From contig CM065703.1 of NCBI GenBank assembly GCA_017654935.2, forward strand, positions 32,188,363-32,252,362: DNA of 64,000 bases, in the 5' to 3' direction. The position numbers were made by a program, and so were the translations under genes. Position 1 is the first letter of the stretch; each line of letters starts with the position of its first letter. The notes under the pieces were generated by a model that worked only from the letters and a program-made list of their open reading frames with translations, searched no databases and was not told the origin of the DNA. The stretch comes from Phymorhynchus buccinoides. Taxonomy: Eukaryota > Mollusca > Gastropoda > Neogastropoda > Raphitomidae. This document shows, piece by piece, positions 41,860-53,254 of this stretch.

Positions 41860-41977
41860 CAGGCGCACGTGCGTGCGTGTGCGTGCTGGCGAACACACAC
41901 ATAGACGCACACGTGCATGCACACACACACGCACACACGCACGCATGCACACGCACACACACACGCACACGCACACG

Positions 41978-42053
<76 letters not shown>
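41860..42053. repeat. (CA)n microsatellite
   Basis: Degenerate CA/GC-rich start, then pure (CA)n at 41,985-42,053. Confidence 0.95.
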
Positions 42054-42054
<1 letters not shown>

Positions 42055-42055
42055 A

Positions 42056-44280
42056 GTGAAGTTATCTACAAATATAAAACGCCAATTTGCTCATAGGCAA
42101 AATGTGTTGGCAACGAGTTTTGACATTAAACGAGCCTGCAATCAGGACTGCTGATGTAGCATGCTCAATTGCTGCTTAAACTTTAAAAGGCGGGAATTTC
42201 TGGGAGAACACAACTGTTTCTGGAGGAACTTTTATTTTCAGGACTTTCTTTTCAAGCCAACTTGACATGAGTTCCTTTTCATAAACAATAGATTTTTCAG
42301 AAGAAATGCTTGGTTGTAGTGTTTATCTAAGATTTATAGATTGAACTAAGCAGCTCAATTTTATGTGCAATGAACAGCTGCTTTATCTTGTAAAAAAATT
42401 CTAACAATAGTTGAAAATGTATATTCGCCACAAAGAGATTTACATGTGGGAGTTCCTCAAGGATCCACCATCGCTTCGTTTCTATTCAAAACCTTGATGT
42501 GAGACCTTTCAAAGAAGATGTCAAAGAATATTAAAGTAGTTCAATATTCTGATGACATTTTCATATGGTTGTATGTAAAGATGAAGAGTATCTCGAACAG
42601 AAAATTGAAGCATATTCAAAACTGTTATTAGTCTGAACTGGATAAGATAAGTTATTTTCATGATAGAGAATGGTCTCAGTTTATCTGTAGAAAAAAAAGT
42701 CATATGATGGCATTTAGCGCTGGAGACCCTCGAAGATTACCAAGTTTCTTTATCGACAGAATTGAGTTACAATTTAAAGAAATAACAAAATTCTTAGCTA
42801 TATATTTTACATCAAAGTCGACATGAAAGTTCATCTTGAAAACAAAGGTGGAAAAAGCTTAAATATGCTTAAAATTATAAGCAAACATGATTAGGTTAAA
42901 GACAAACAGTTTTAGGACTCATCTTGCGACAGCGTTGGTTAGATCAAAGTTGACCTACGTCCGATAAGTTTATTTTTCTGCTCCTAAATATCTACTTAAA
43001 AAATTACAAAGTATTGAGTCTAAGTTTTCTACAAATATAAAACGCCAATTTGCTCATAGGCAATTTACATACAATTAGCTTTGGGAGTTCCAGTTCATAC
43101 TCCAACTATTGCTACTTATAGGGAGTTGGGTGTTCTTCCTCTAAACGAGTACCGAGAACTGTCTTCAGCTAAGTACATTATAAGAAGATCTCCAGTTTCT
43201 GAAAAAAGCAAGGAATAGAAAATCTTTGACAACAATAGTCACTTATACTTCAGATATTCAAAACAGATCAGGACTGAAAAGTAAAGATGTATCTAAACGT
43301 TCAATTACATCTCCTATTCCTCCATGGGAACTTAACAGAGCAGACTTTGACATTTCAAATGACGATTTAAAAAGAGTGATAATCCTCATCTACTGGCTCT
43401 CTCATTTTGTTCCCATATTCATTCAAGTTATCCTAACCATTTAAAGGTGTATATACTGATGACTCTCTGATTGACAGTAATGTAGCGGGTGCTGGATTTG
43501 TAATTCTTGGACTAAGGAAAGAAACATCATTTCACAAAGGTGAAGGACATTCTATTTTCACGGCAGAGTTGGTAGCCATTCTTATGGCTCTGTGATATAT
43601 TGTTAATCTTCCTACGATTATGTTTCAAATTATGTTTTGTGTTGACTCTAAATGTGTCTTAATTACAATAAACTCTATAAAGTTTAGAGACAGATCTGAC
43701 TTACTAATCGAAATTCATCATCTTATTCATTTTCTCATCCAACAGGGTTCTAGCGTAACCTTTACTTGGGTTCCATCACATTGTGGTATTTATGAAAATG
43801 AATGGGCAGACAGAGTAGCCAGAAGAGGAAAATATAAATATTCCTTTATATGTAAAGGAATGTTATAGTCTTTCAGAAAAATACATCAAAACTAGTGTGG
43901 GTTGTAATGTAAAATCATACTCTTGCAACGTTTCTTCGTTAAATCATTTTCCGAGATAAATTTCTAGTTTTTGTTTTAGACTTAAATATAATTCTTTAAG
44001 ATGTAAGCATGTTAAGACGGCAAGATGTATATGTGGGAAGAAACTTTCAACATTCCATATACTGTTTCATTGTCCCCTTATGAGGCAGTACGTACCCAAT
44101 TTCCAATTACCTGAAAATCCTTCAATCGATGATTTTAAAATTCTCACTTCAAACAACTTATTTTTGTCTAATGTATCAAAATATTTACTTGGCTTAAACA
44201 AATGTTTATTCATTTCAAACATAGTCACACACAAAAACAATTCGAGCAACAAGCTTCGAAGCTTATACCATGCTCCTTAA
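42056..44280 (+). mobile_element. Decayed LINE with reverse transcriptase and RNase H
   Basis: Plus-strand pieces in order: reverse transcriptase motif A (VLATSFDIKRAC, about 42,105), VPQGSTIASF (about 42,450), QYSDDIFIW (about 42,542; YSDD for YADD), then RNase H at 43,450-43,835 (FTAELVAIL, CVDSKCVL, FTWVPSHCGIYENEWADR) and a C-terminal zinc-like CICGKKLSTFHILFHCP (about 44,020). It is AT-rich and full of stops. The domain order is the same as the intact LINE at 2,932 but the sequence is far diverged, so it is another, older family. Confidence 0.8.
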
Positions 44281-44939
44281 ATTTACATTTCACAATTGAC
44301 TGAATAGATGAAGACTGCATTTAAACCAACTAATGTAATAATGAACAAAATTAAAGGTATTATTAAGCATTCTTAATTATAAACTTATCACAACTAAATA
44401 CCAAAACAAAGAATTTAAGAGTAGAACCTTAAGCCAAGGCGAGAGGTTACACAGTAATAACAGCTACAAAAACGCAAACGGAGTACATCACAGCAGCGTT
44501 CTTGGGGAAATAGTGCATTATGCAGTGATCAGTATCCTCACTAATGGCTCTGACACATTCTGCCTCACCTACAGTAAATCTCGATCAATAATACAAGTAC
44601 CAACAGTGACACCGTCTGAAGTGGTTCTGTTTAGATACCATGTATACCACATTGGCTTTTAAAACAATCCTCAAAAGTTTCAGATGCCGTTTTAGATACA
44701 TTAACTACCATTTATGATCGAGTGATATTGTGTAGCTTGCAGGTCGAGCACTCATGCTTTGTACAAACAATATCACCCTCTGCATTGATAATGCATTGCT
44801 GATAAACCTGCAATGGCACGTGAAATGTTTATAGTTACGATCGCAATGTAAGATATGTATGTTTATAGCATCTAAATGTGTCACATTATAAAGCTGTATT
44901 AAACAATCTTCGTTCAAACACTTGTTTATCAACAACCAT
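44281..44939. other. Anonymous spacer
   Basis: No gene or element is recognised. Confidence 0.5.
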
Positions 44940-46853
44940 GTCAACGACATACTGGATCTCTGCGATACCAGGAGAGAACAGAAGAAGACGTAGACAATTG
45001 ACCATGAGGCAGCTGAAGAACATAGAAAGGTGAATAAAGACATCAGGACAAAAATGAACGAAGCACGGGAGAACTGGATAACGGAACAGTGTGACACCAT
45101 TGACAATGAGATGAAAAAGGGCAATAGCAAAGCAGCATACGACACCTTGAAGATGTTAACCACATCAAAACAACCAAGAACATCTCTGATAGAAGACAAA
45201 GATGGCTCCCTTCTCACCGATGAAACAGCAGTACTAAAAAGGTGGACGGAGTATTGTAAAGAACGATACAATTATGAGATCAAATCAGACGCCAGCATAC
45301 TGAAAGACACCACCAGTACAAACGATTCAGCAAGTGATGCATCGATTCTTCAAAAAGAAGTGGAAGAAGCCATTCGCTCACTGAAAGGAGGAAAGGCACC
45401 AGGAGTGGAGAACATTCCTGGTGAGCTGCTTAAACACGGGGGTCCAGAAGTCATGAAAGCACTGACAACCATCTGCCAACGGATATGGGAAAGTAAACAA
45501 AGGCCAAAAGATTGGACCCAATCCTTGATGATTCCGCTACCAGAAAAAGGAAATCTGAAGCAATGCCAAAACTACAGAACCATCAGCTTGATAGGTTACC
45601 CAAGCAAAGAATGCTAAGAATCATATTAAACAGACTAAAGGCCAAGACACAGGAAATATTGGCTGAAGAACAAGCAGGATTCTGTCCGAAGCGTAGCACT
45701 ATTGAGCAGATTTTCAACATCAGACTACTCATTGAAAAACATCTTCCACAACTTCATTGACTTCAATAAAGCATTTGATCGGGTTTGGCACAAAGGCCTG
45801 TGGCAGGTGTTGGAAAACTTCAATTTTGACAACATCATCGAAGTGATCAAGGCACTCTACAACGACTCTAGTAGTGCACTTCTTCTGAACAATAGGGATT
45901 GATTTCTTTGAAACAACAATAGGGGTGCGCCAAGGATGCCTTCTTCCCCCAATACTCTTCAACGTCTACCTGGAAAATATCATGCAGGAAACTTTGTCAG
46001 ACTTTCACCACTCCATCACCATCAACAGACAGCCGCTTTGCAATTTGTGCTTTGCTGACGACATTGACCTCACGGGAGGCAGCGAACCAGAGCTCCAGGA
46101 GTTAACTACCAAACTGGAGAAAGCTTCAAAAGACTATGGCATGGATATCAGCTCTGAAACCCCCCAAAATGCTGGTGAAGAGCTCTAAAACGGAAACAGC
46201 AACACATATCATGCTCCACAACCAAACACTAGAACAAATGGACAATTTCAAATACCTTGGCTCCACACTTACAACTGATGGCAGCTCCATCAAAGAACTC
46301 AGAACCAGATTAAGTCTTGCTGCCACTGCCATGGCAAAACTGAACAAGTTCTGGAAGAGCACCACCGTCAGCTTTCCAATAAAGATCAAACTATGCAAAT
46401 CCCTTGTGGTCTCCATCCTCCTGTACGGTTGCGAGAGCTGGACTCTGACGGCAGATTGCGAACGCAGACTAGAAGCGTTTCAACATAAGTGCTTCCGGAG
46501 ACTTCTTCGCATCTTGTACACAGAGCACAAGACAAACGAGTATGTCAGGCAAAAAGTGAACACCCTCGCAGGCAGACAAGAGCCACTCCTAGCAGTTGTT
46601 AAGCGCCGCAAACTTGCCTGGTACGGTCATGTGACACGTCACAACACAAAGGCCAAAACGATTCTCCAGGGCACCATCCAAGGAAAACGCCGGCAAGGCA
46701 GACACAGAAAGTCCTGTACACCATCAAACGTTGGACCAACCGCAACACCAACACCCTCATACGCCTGGCTGAGGATCGTGATCAGTGGCGGAGGCTGACC
46801 ACCCAATCCAGCATGGCACCCCGACGACCAAGCCGGTCAAGGGTGGAGTGAGT
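44940..46853 (+). mobile_element. 5'-truncated RTE-clade LINE
   Basis: Pieces in order: LCDTRREQKKT (44,950), KVNKDIRTKMNEARENWI (45,030), VEEAIRSLKGGKAPGVENIP (45,363), MIPLPEKGNLKQCQNYRTIS (45,530), AEEQAGFCPKRSTIEQIF (45,666), NFIDFNKAFDRVWH (45,755), GVRQGCLLPPILFNVYLE (45,924), CFADDIDLTGGSEPELQEL (46,048), then YLGSTLTTDGSSIKELRTRL, LLYGCESWTL and RRKLAWYGHVTRHN to about 46,800. The FADDIDL...GS motif and the C-terminal LAWYGHVTRH are typical RTE features. Frameshifts at about 45,615, 45,760, 45,900 and 46,160 inactivate it; no endonuclease remains. Confidence 0.85.
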
Positions 46854-47016
46854 GATGTCTTGAAGCACAGAGGGGATCTCAAAACAGATGCCTGTCTGAT
46901 TGTTTAGCGAATTGTAAACGTGACGTTATGAAATAGATCATTTTAGTCACCACAAGTCCACAACTACATTAATGAATTGTTCCAGCTGCTCATGTGGAAT
47001 TATATGTACAGTTAGT
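46854..47016. other. Spacer up to the second duplication copy
   Basis: Ordinary sequence; the duplicated segment starts at 47,017. No target duplication or element end is visible at the junction. Confidence 0.6.
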
Positions 47017-47958
47017 CATGTCTCCGTTTATCCGCTTTCTATTTCCATTTTCTTTTCTTAGTTTAGCCAACATGTTCCCTGGTTATTGCAACTTGCTGTA
47101 CAATTATATTAATGAGAAGCGGGTGTCCTGGTGCTGGTTTTCTACTGTGTCTTACTTTTGCCCTTGAAATCTTATAATCTTACCTGCTTTACATTGTTGT
47201 TTTAGGTCAAGCTTTCTTATTGTTCTTTTTATCGCTGATTGTTATTACGTTGTTCTCGTTGATGTTATTTTTGTTGTTATTCGTTGTACTTTGTCTGGCA
47301 GCCAGTGCCATGTAACTTTTGGTCTAAACGAGTACCATGTATATAGGCTTTGCGTGTTGTACCCTGATTCAAGCTGATGTTGCTGCTACTGTATGGAAAC
47401 TGTTTGAATAAATTCTTGTTTAAATCAACTACATAGTGAACAACTATCTTCTCTTGACTCTCGACCACATCAGACTTTTGATCGCAAATTCCAGGCATGT
47501 CTACATTCTGCCATGAAAAGCCATTTTACTATTTATTATTACTTTCTAACAAATTGTATGAAGCCACCATTCTGTTTATTTTAATTTTATATAGAACTTT
47601 ATTGGCCAGTGTTGTTGAGAACACTCAGAAAACGAATGTTTTCATCTTCAAGCTAAGGTCTATCTCAGCCAAGCTTGAAGAATAAAACGTAGAGAATAGA
47701 ATGTAACAAGAAGTCCAATACACTTGCTAAAATTGTAATATTTGTTGAAAATGAAGAAGTATTAAGAGTTGGTGTGACATCCTGTAAGGTTTACCCACTG
47801 CGCCAAGCGTGACAGCATGAGTGTAATAAATCACAGGCTCGGTGAACGATAGAATGGAGAGAACGGGACAACAGATGAACCACTCTCTGTGATGGGTCAT
47901 AAGTCACCCTAGTGTTTTACTTGCAAACAGAAAAAAACAGCATCTGTGGAAGAGAGCG

Positions 47959-48016
<58 letters not shown>

Positions 48017-48018
48017 TG

Positions 48019-48069
<51 letters not shown>

Positions 48070-48139
48070 ATTTGCACGTGGATGTAGGCCAACAGACCGA
48101 GGAAAAGTCATGCACTGACAGAGCGACACTGCCAAGGGG

Positions 48140-48174
<35 letters not shown>

Positions 48175-49885
48175 CTGTTTTATCTTTTATCTCTAAATCT
48201 GTTTCTCTCTCTCCCTCTCGCTCCCCCCTCTCTCTCATACATACAAAAGAGACAGCAAACAAATGACTGGTGAAGAACGTGCCATTCATGCCAAGATGAA
48301 GACGTGGATCCCTGCCTATCAACAGAAATTGAAAAATGGAATATTAGTCAGGACCTGATCTGTTCTATCTGATTATGGACGCTGTTCGGTTCTTTCTAGG
48401 AGGATAGTGATCTCTGACCCCTCCTGCTCTTCCCTCCCTACCTATCCTGTTTTGTGTCTGTTTTCATGAGCCTATAGGCTTACCTGACCTCCTTGACATT
48501 AAGCGTGTCGTGTTGCTGTAGCCGCTAGTAATCATGTGTATGATATTACCACGGGATAAGGATAACATTGAACATTTAGTGACCATGCTAACCTTGGCAC
48601 AAGATATCCAGTGTGTTTCACGGTATTTTCTGTATTTGAACTGTATTGTTTCCGTGATTTGGATTCCATGTCGCGATGCACCTTTCTGATTCTCTATTGA
48701 AAATGTTTTAAATATTTGTAAATTATTTAACAAATGATTAAACTATTTGATAATTTAAATTATAAATGAGACTAACATTAACTTATACATTAAGACACTT
48801 TATATTTATTTATTATGAACATTTCTATAGTGCTTATTCATCAAAGCTCTAAGCGCTTTTTTTATATACAAATGTGACAGTGTGCCGTATTTCATAAGGC
48901 CTACCTGTCACGCAATACTATTTAGCATACGACAAGTGTGCCTAGGCCCTTTTTCCAAGTCGCGCGCGCCTCGCTATATGACATCATATCTATTTTTAGA
49001 CGTCACTTTTCAAATCGTATCATGCGACCCGGCTTTTCAAATCTCCAACGGCCTCCCCTCAAATCTCAGGCCAACTAGTAGTAATAATAAACTTATAATT
49101 TAGCCTTTTTCTTCTCTTTGATTGTCATTCTAATAATAAAATCTTATTGTAGTTATGCCAATCACTTTATTAGTTTGTTAATTAAGACATTGAATGGCTG
49201 ATATATCCTAAAATCTGGCAATCTAACCGGCCAAGTTATGTCACCTCTTATCTTTATAAAACCTATTTTATCAAAGCCATCCTTTCATAATTTTGTTACT
49301 AAACAACTCTTTCAATGTCCTACAAACAAATTAGCTACTTTTATTTGACGTCAAAAACAGAACATTGACGAAAGCTACACCGACGCTGAGTCAACGTCAC
49401 AGTCCGTCTGACCACCGGTGTGGACTCGGTCCTAAAACCGGGTTTTCGGCTGGCTTGTTTTTGTTACTGGATATTGAATGCTAATTATATTTTAACTGTG
49501 TCATCTAACATAGTGACATAGTATATGCATAGAAAGGTATTACTTTAGTGTATTAATCCATTAGGAAAGATCGGTGTAATGTGGTATGAGTTTAGATAAA
49601 TTAATTATTTAGTAGCTTGAACCTGTTTCAGTGGGCTCTAAAATACATGGTTTTTCATAATTATTATATTATATAGTTAGATTTCCTTATTATATTAGTA
49701 GTCAGAATAGAGCTTAGTTCATTCTCTTTCTTCTCATATGCAACATGCCAGGGTTTAGTGATTAGTGGCATAGATATCTGTGTTGGACTAAACCAAACAA
49801 AGACAGATCTGGTCACTCTCGCCACCCACAGAGCCATTCTGGCCGAGTCCAGTGACTGCTGTCCTTGCGGTCCGGCTCTCGAGCA
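47017..49885. other. Gene-free leader, copy 2
   Basis: Same as 1-2,898, with a shorter (CA)n tract (47,961-48,070), a shorter (TC)n tract (48,140-48,170), and the minus-strand L2-like tail at about 48,787-48,863. No gene is seen. Confidence 0.6.
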
Positions 49886-49897
49886 TATATATAAAAA
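49886..49897 (+). promoter_or_regulatory. TATA box, copy 2
   Basis: Same element as 2,899-2,910. Skipping the LINE and one target duplication, it lies at -33 to -22 relative to the U2-like base at 51,166. Confidence 0.5.
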
Positions 49898-49904
49898 GTG
49901 CCCA

Positions 49905-49918
49905 AAATCTGGATTCTG
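49905..49918 (+). repeat. Left target-site duplication of the truncated LINE
   Basis: aaatctggattctg is repeated exactly at 51,152-51,165, on the other side of the insertion. The equivalent left copy in segment 1 is 2,918-2,931. Confidence 0.9.
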
Positions 49919-51150
49919 TGTACTCATAAAATTCACCCCCACCAAACACTAAATGCACGAAATATTTCGTCTCCTCAGCCACACAAGCCACCATTTTAAC
50001 CCACCTTTTTTTAGACACTACTCACCTGATCACTTTATACAAAGTTCGCCGTTAATGCATGCCTTTTAATTCTTCGAACTCGGTTTTAACAATGTATATA
50101 TTTTACCGTCGAAGAAATGGCTGTATAAAGGCATGTCGGATGTACATACTTGTATATATTTAAAAATTTACTATTTCAATTCTTCTCTTTTTTAATCCGC
50201 AGTATTTTAGGGTATAGGGAACCCCACGTTTTAGATGGGAGACCGCCCTCTGCGGGATTAGTTAGAACAATAAAGAGATTATTTTAACCTGTATATAATA
50301 GATAAAGCAACAGCCGAAATGACCAGACACTGCACACTCACACTACAGGTCAGAGGTTCGAACCCGGCCCAACATCCCTTTTTTTCCGATTTAGTTGCTG
50401 TTCTTTTTCTTTTTCTTTTTTTTCACAGCCTCCCATAAACAAACACACACATATCAACTTCTATAATACTTTATTTTACGGAATTATATAAATCGTAATA
50501 AATAAATATGTATTGTATATAGTTTGTTTCTTCTCTGATTTTAACAGACCTTCCGCGATATTTTAAAAGATTTTATTAATAAAAAGTCTAATTTTAACCA
50601 GTGGTCCTGGAAATTTTAATGATAAATTTTGGAAGATGCGATGCTCAGCAGTGGAATTTTTATAAACAATAACGTTTTAGGTGGATTTTATAGGTCAGTC
50701 TGTAGAATGCGAGCCCGGTTACAAACAAAAGCCAAGTAATAAGTTAACTTTTGTTCACCCCCCCTCCTCCCCCCTCCCCTCCCCTCCCCCCCTTCCCCCC
50801 CACCTCCCCCCCATCCCTTCCCCCATAGTATCCTGAGCGCGGGTCTCCCTTTTCAAGGTTGAGTACCTCCGGGTGTCTACTCCCCCTTCCCCTCCCCTCC
50901 CAAGTGGTCCGTGAGCCGATCTCCCTCCGGGAGGGGGCGGCCCCATAGTCGAGGGTGACGCGAGGATGTCTCGCGTATCCCCCCGTCTGTGGGTCTGCCT
51001 TCACTTGGTGTGCTGAGATCCTCCGAATCACTCCCCTCCCCCCTCCCCTCCCCTCCCCCCCCCCCCCCTTTTCTCTTGTTATATCCCCAGGTAAAACGTT
51101 ACTGCCCCACATGGCCGAAAGGCTAAAGAGGGCGTTAAGCATTATTTCAA
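49919..51150 (+). mobile_element. 5'-truncated LINE (3' 1.23 kb) at the same site as the full-length one
   Basis: Homologous to 10,634-11,852 of the copy 1 element. The 5' half differs at many positions (for example around 50,000-50,120 and 50,320-50,480), far more than the flanks do, while the last ~450 bases are almost identical. Exact 14-bp target duplications flank it. This is a standard target-primed insertion product. Confidence 0.9.
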
Positions 51151-51151
51151 A

Positions 51152-51165
51152 AAATCTGGATTCTG
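51152..51165 (+). repeat. Right target-site duplication of the truncated LINE
   Basis: Exact repeat of 49,905-49,918. Extra A residues in front can be read as part of the duplication or a short A tail. Confidence 0.9.
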
Positions 51166-51191
51166 ATCGCTTCTCTGCCTTTTGGCTAAGA
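51166..51191 (+). promoter_or_regulatory. U2 snRNA-like 5' head at the presumed transcription start of GPCR A
   Basis: Begins atcgcttctc, then tgccttttggctaaga. Compared with the well-known first 26 bases of metazoan U2 snRNA there is a single G-to-T change at position 11. After it the match ends; a possible stem-loop (aggaatataaa / gtttatatcct) follows. It is the first part of a ~163-base leader before the GPCR A ATG at 51,329. The same bases are deleted in copy 1. Confidence 0.55.
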
Positions 51192-51328
51192 CAGTGATTC
51201 AGGAATATAAATTTTTGTTTATATCCTGGTTGGTTTGTTCAGCCCGTCGTACATGGCGAAAGCCGATACGCGACGTTAAACTGAACTTCCATCCAATCTG
51301 GGTTCACGCACACCGAACACACTCCAAG

Positions 51329-52357
51329 ATGGAAACTAGGCCGAGTTCAGGTGCCTTCAGTTGGCCGGACCGGGAAGCATCCAGCACAGTGAAAAGTCCA
51401 GTTCCTTCAGCACAGAATGAGCCAGCCTGGGATGATCTGAACCGACCCTACAAGATTGCTGTTAAATTTATCAGCAACATTGGTGACCCCGCTGTACTGA
51501 CACTCGGTTTTTTAGGAAACGGTATGATTTGTCTGATCATGCATCGTCTTCCTTCATCTACGTACAGTGTGTTCTTCACAATCATGGCCGTATCTGACCA
51601 GCTGGTGCTGATAGTAGGGCCCTTGGAACGCTGGCTTTACAGCAGATCTGATGTGACGTACTTCAAGGCTCACAGCACTTGGCTGTGTAAAATCAACAGA
51701 CTTATTTATCATACGACGCTGCCTCTGTCAGTATGGATGCTGGTGTCACTCACCGTGCTCAGAGCTGCTTCTGTGATTCTCTGCTTCCATGTCAGTGCTG
51801 TGTGGACAAGACGAAAATCACAATTGGCAGCTGGTATAGTGACCATAGTTGTCATGTTTAATTGGCACTTTCTAAGAAAATATTCAGTTTCGAAGGGATA
51901 TTGTAGGTTGTACAACTTCAAGCTGTATTGGCCTTGGACTGGCCTTGTTCAGCTATGTTTCTTACCTTTCGTGATGTTAGTCATCAGCAACTGTGTCCTT
52001 CTGTGGAACCTGTTCAGATCAGTTACAATGGTAAAATGCCATTGTGTACAACAAGCCAGCCAGGATTCCAGACCCCAGAGGGTGTCTTCACTGACTGTCA
52101 CCTTGATCATGGCAAGTGTTTCCTTTCTTCTGCTGACAACGCCGCACATTTCGTACCTGATCTTATTTGATGACATTGACTGGAGTGATCCCATTGAAGA
52201 TGGCCGGGCCTTGGTGTTGTTCGATGCCGGCTTTATGTTGGTGTACTGCAATGCTGCAGTCAAGTTCTATGTGTACTGTTTGACTGACAGCAAGTTCAGA
52301 ACAGAGATTTTGAGAATTGCATGGGAGTTCTGTGCATTGTTTTACAGGACAAAGTAA
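51329..52357 (+). CDS. GPCR A, copy 2: complete class A receptor, 342 aa
   Basis: A single-exon seven-helix plasma-membrane receptor. I start it at the first true ATG (METRPSSGAF). The frame is open further upstream, but only from a TTG inside the U2-like leader. Landmarks: a 47-residue N-terminal tail, LGN (Asn64) in helix 1, AVSD (Asp90) in helix 2, Cys120/Cys192 as the likely disulfide, Pro213 in helix 5, and TTP (270-272) in helix 6 without the usual CWxP Trp. Helix 3 ends VLRAAS (143-148), so DRY has become Leu-Arg-Ala. At the NPxxY site it reads KFYVY (312-316), with Lys for the conserved Asn. It is about 45-50% similar by eye to GPCR B and lies 3 kb upstream of it, a tandem receptor pair. 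The ligand is unknown; the peptide-receptor style resembles molluscan orphan receptors. Confidence 0.9.
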   Translation: METRPSSGAFSWPDREASSTVKSPVPSAQNEPAWDDLNRPYKIAVKFISNIGDPAVLTLGFLGNGMICLIMHRLPSSTYSVFFTIMAVSDQLVLIVGPLERWLYSRSDVTYFKAHSTWLCKINRLIYHTTLPLSVWMLVSLTVLRAASVILCFHVSAVWTRRKSQLAAGIVTIVVMFNWHFLRKYSVSKGYCRLYNFKLYWPWTGLVQLCFLPFVMLVISNCVLLWNLFRSVTMVKCHCVQQASQDSRPQRVSSLTVTLIMASVSFLLLTTPHISYLILFDDIDWSDPIEDGRALVLFDAGFMLVYCNAAVKFYVYCLTDSKFRTEILRIAWEFCALFYRTK

Positions 52358-52441
52358 ATGAATTCTAATAAAGATCCTAAACAGTAGGATTATGAAAGTG
52401 TGCATATGTGCATCTGTGTGTGTGTGTGTGTGTGTGCGCGC

Positions 52442-52501
<60 letters not shown>

Positions 52502-52547
52502 CATTAAACGTCTATCCACTTCTCGTGATATTAGACGATAAAGTGTG

Positions 52548-52607
<60 letters not shown>

Positions 52608-52879
52608 CTTCTACCAGTTGAGTGCCCACAATCAACACTCTGATTCATTGACACTATTACAGTCCAGATTCCAGGTCGGATAAAACCCCTAAACTAGTTT
52701 AGTGACCCAGCCAGTTAGATCTCCCTGTGGATCCCCAACGTGATGTCCCGTCTGACAGGAACAACTAAGCTAAAAAACCCAAAACAAAAACATATACACA
52801 CACCATTTTGTAAAAAGTGGATTAGACTAGTTCACTATCGACTGGCACGTGTTGAGAGATTGAGATGTTACAGCTACCT
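52358..52879. repeat. Microsatellite spacer after GPCR A, copy 2
   Basis: Poly(A) signal-like AATAAA at about 52,366, then (TG)n/(CG)n at 52,413-52,500 and (TG)n at 52,548-52,606. Both are longer than in copy 1. Confidence 0.85.
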
Positions 52880-53250
52880 CGGACAGTGTGTTCCATTCTC
52901 TGATTGTCCTGGGAAAGAAGGAGCTACGTCTGTATTCAGACGTTCCAAAAACAAATATAAAATCATTTGGTGACCACAGTTTCAGTTTCAGTGCCCCTGC
53001 TGTTTGTAATTCCTTCCCAGTCGATCTCCGCCATGAACCAACTATCTCTACTTTCAAAGCTAAACTCAAGACACACTACTTTCAAAGCTCATTCGGTTTG
53101 TAAATGTTTCCTTCTTGATCTTGTACCTGGGTGAATGAATGGGTGATAATGTTTTGTGTGACTGCGGGTGTATCAGTGAATGGAAGCGCCTTGAGTGTAA
53201 AATAATTATAGAAAGGCGCTATAGGAATACTATCAATTATTATTAAAAAA
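52880..53250 (+). mobile_element. 5'-truncated L2/CR1-like LINE 3' end, copy 2
   Basis: Counterpart of 13,290-13,655, with an extra CAGTTT unit in the coding part near 52,978. Confidence 0.7.
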
Positions 53251-53254
53251 ATTT

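Noticed and set aside
51182..51328. N-terminal extension of GPCR A from a TTG codon
   Set aside because: It starts inside the U2-like leader with no ATG; the ATG at 51,329 gives a length matching GPCR B.
51166..51360. Complete U2 snRNA gene
   Set aside because: Only the first 26 bases match. The branch-point recognition region, Sm site and 3' stem-loops of U2 are absent downstream.
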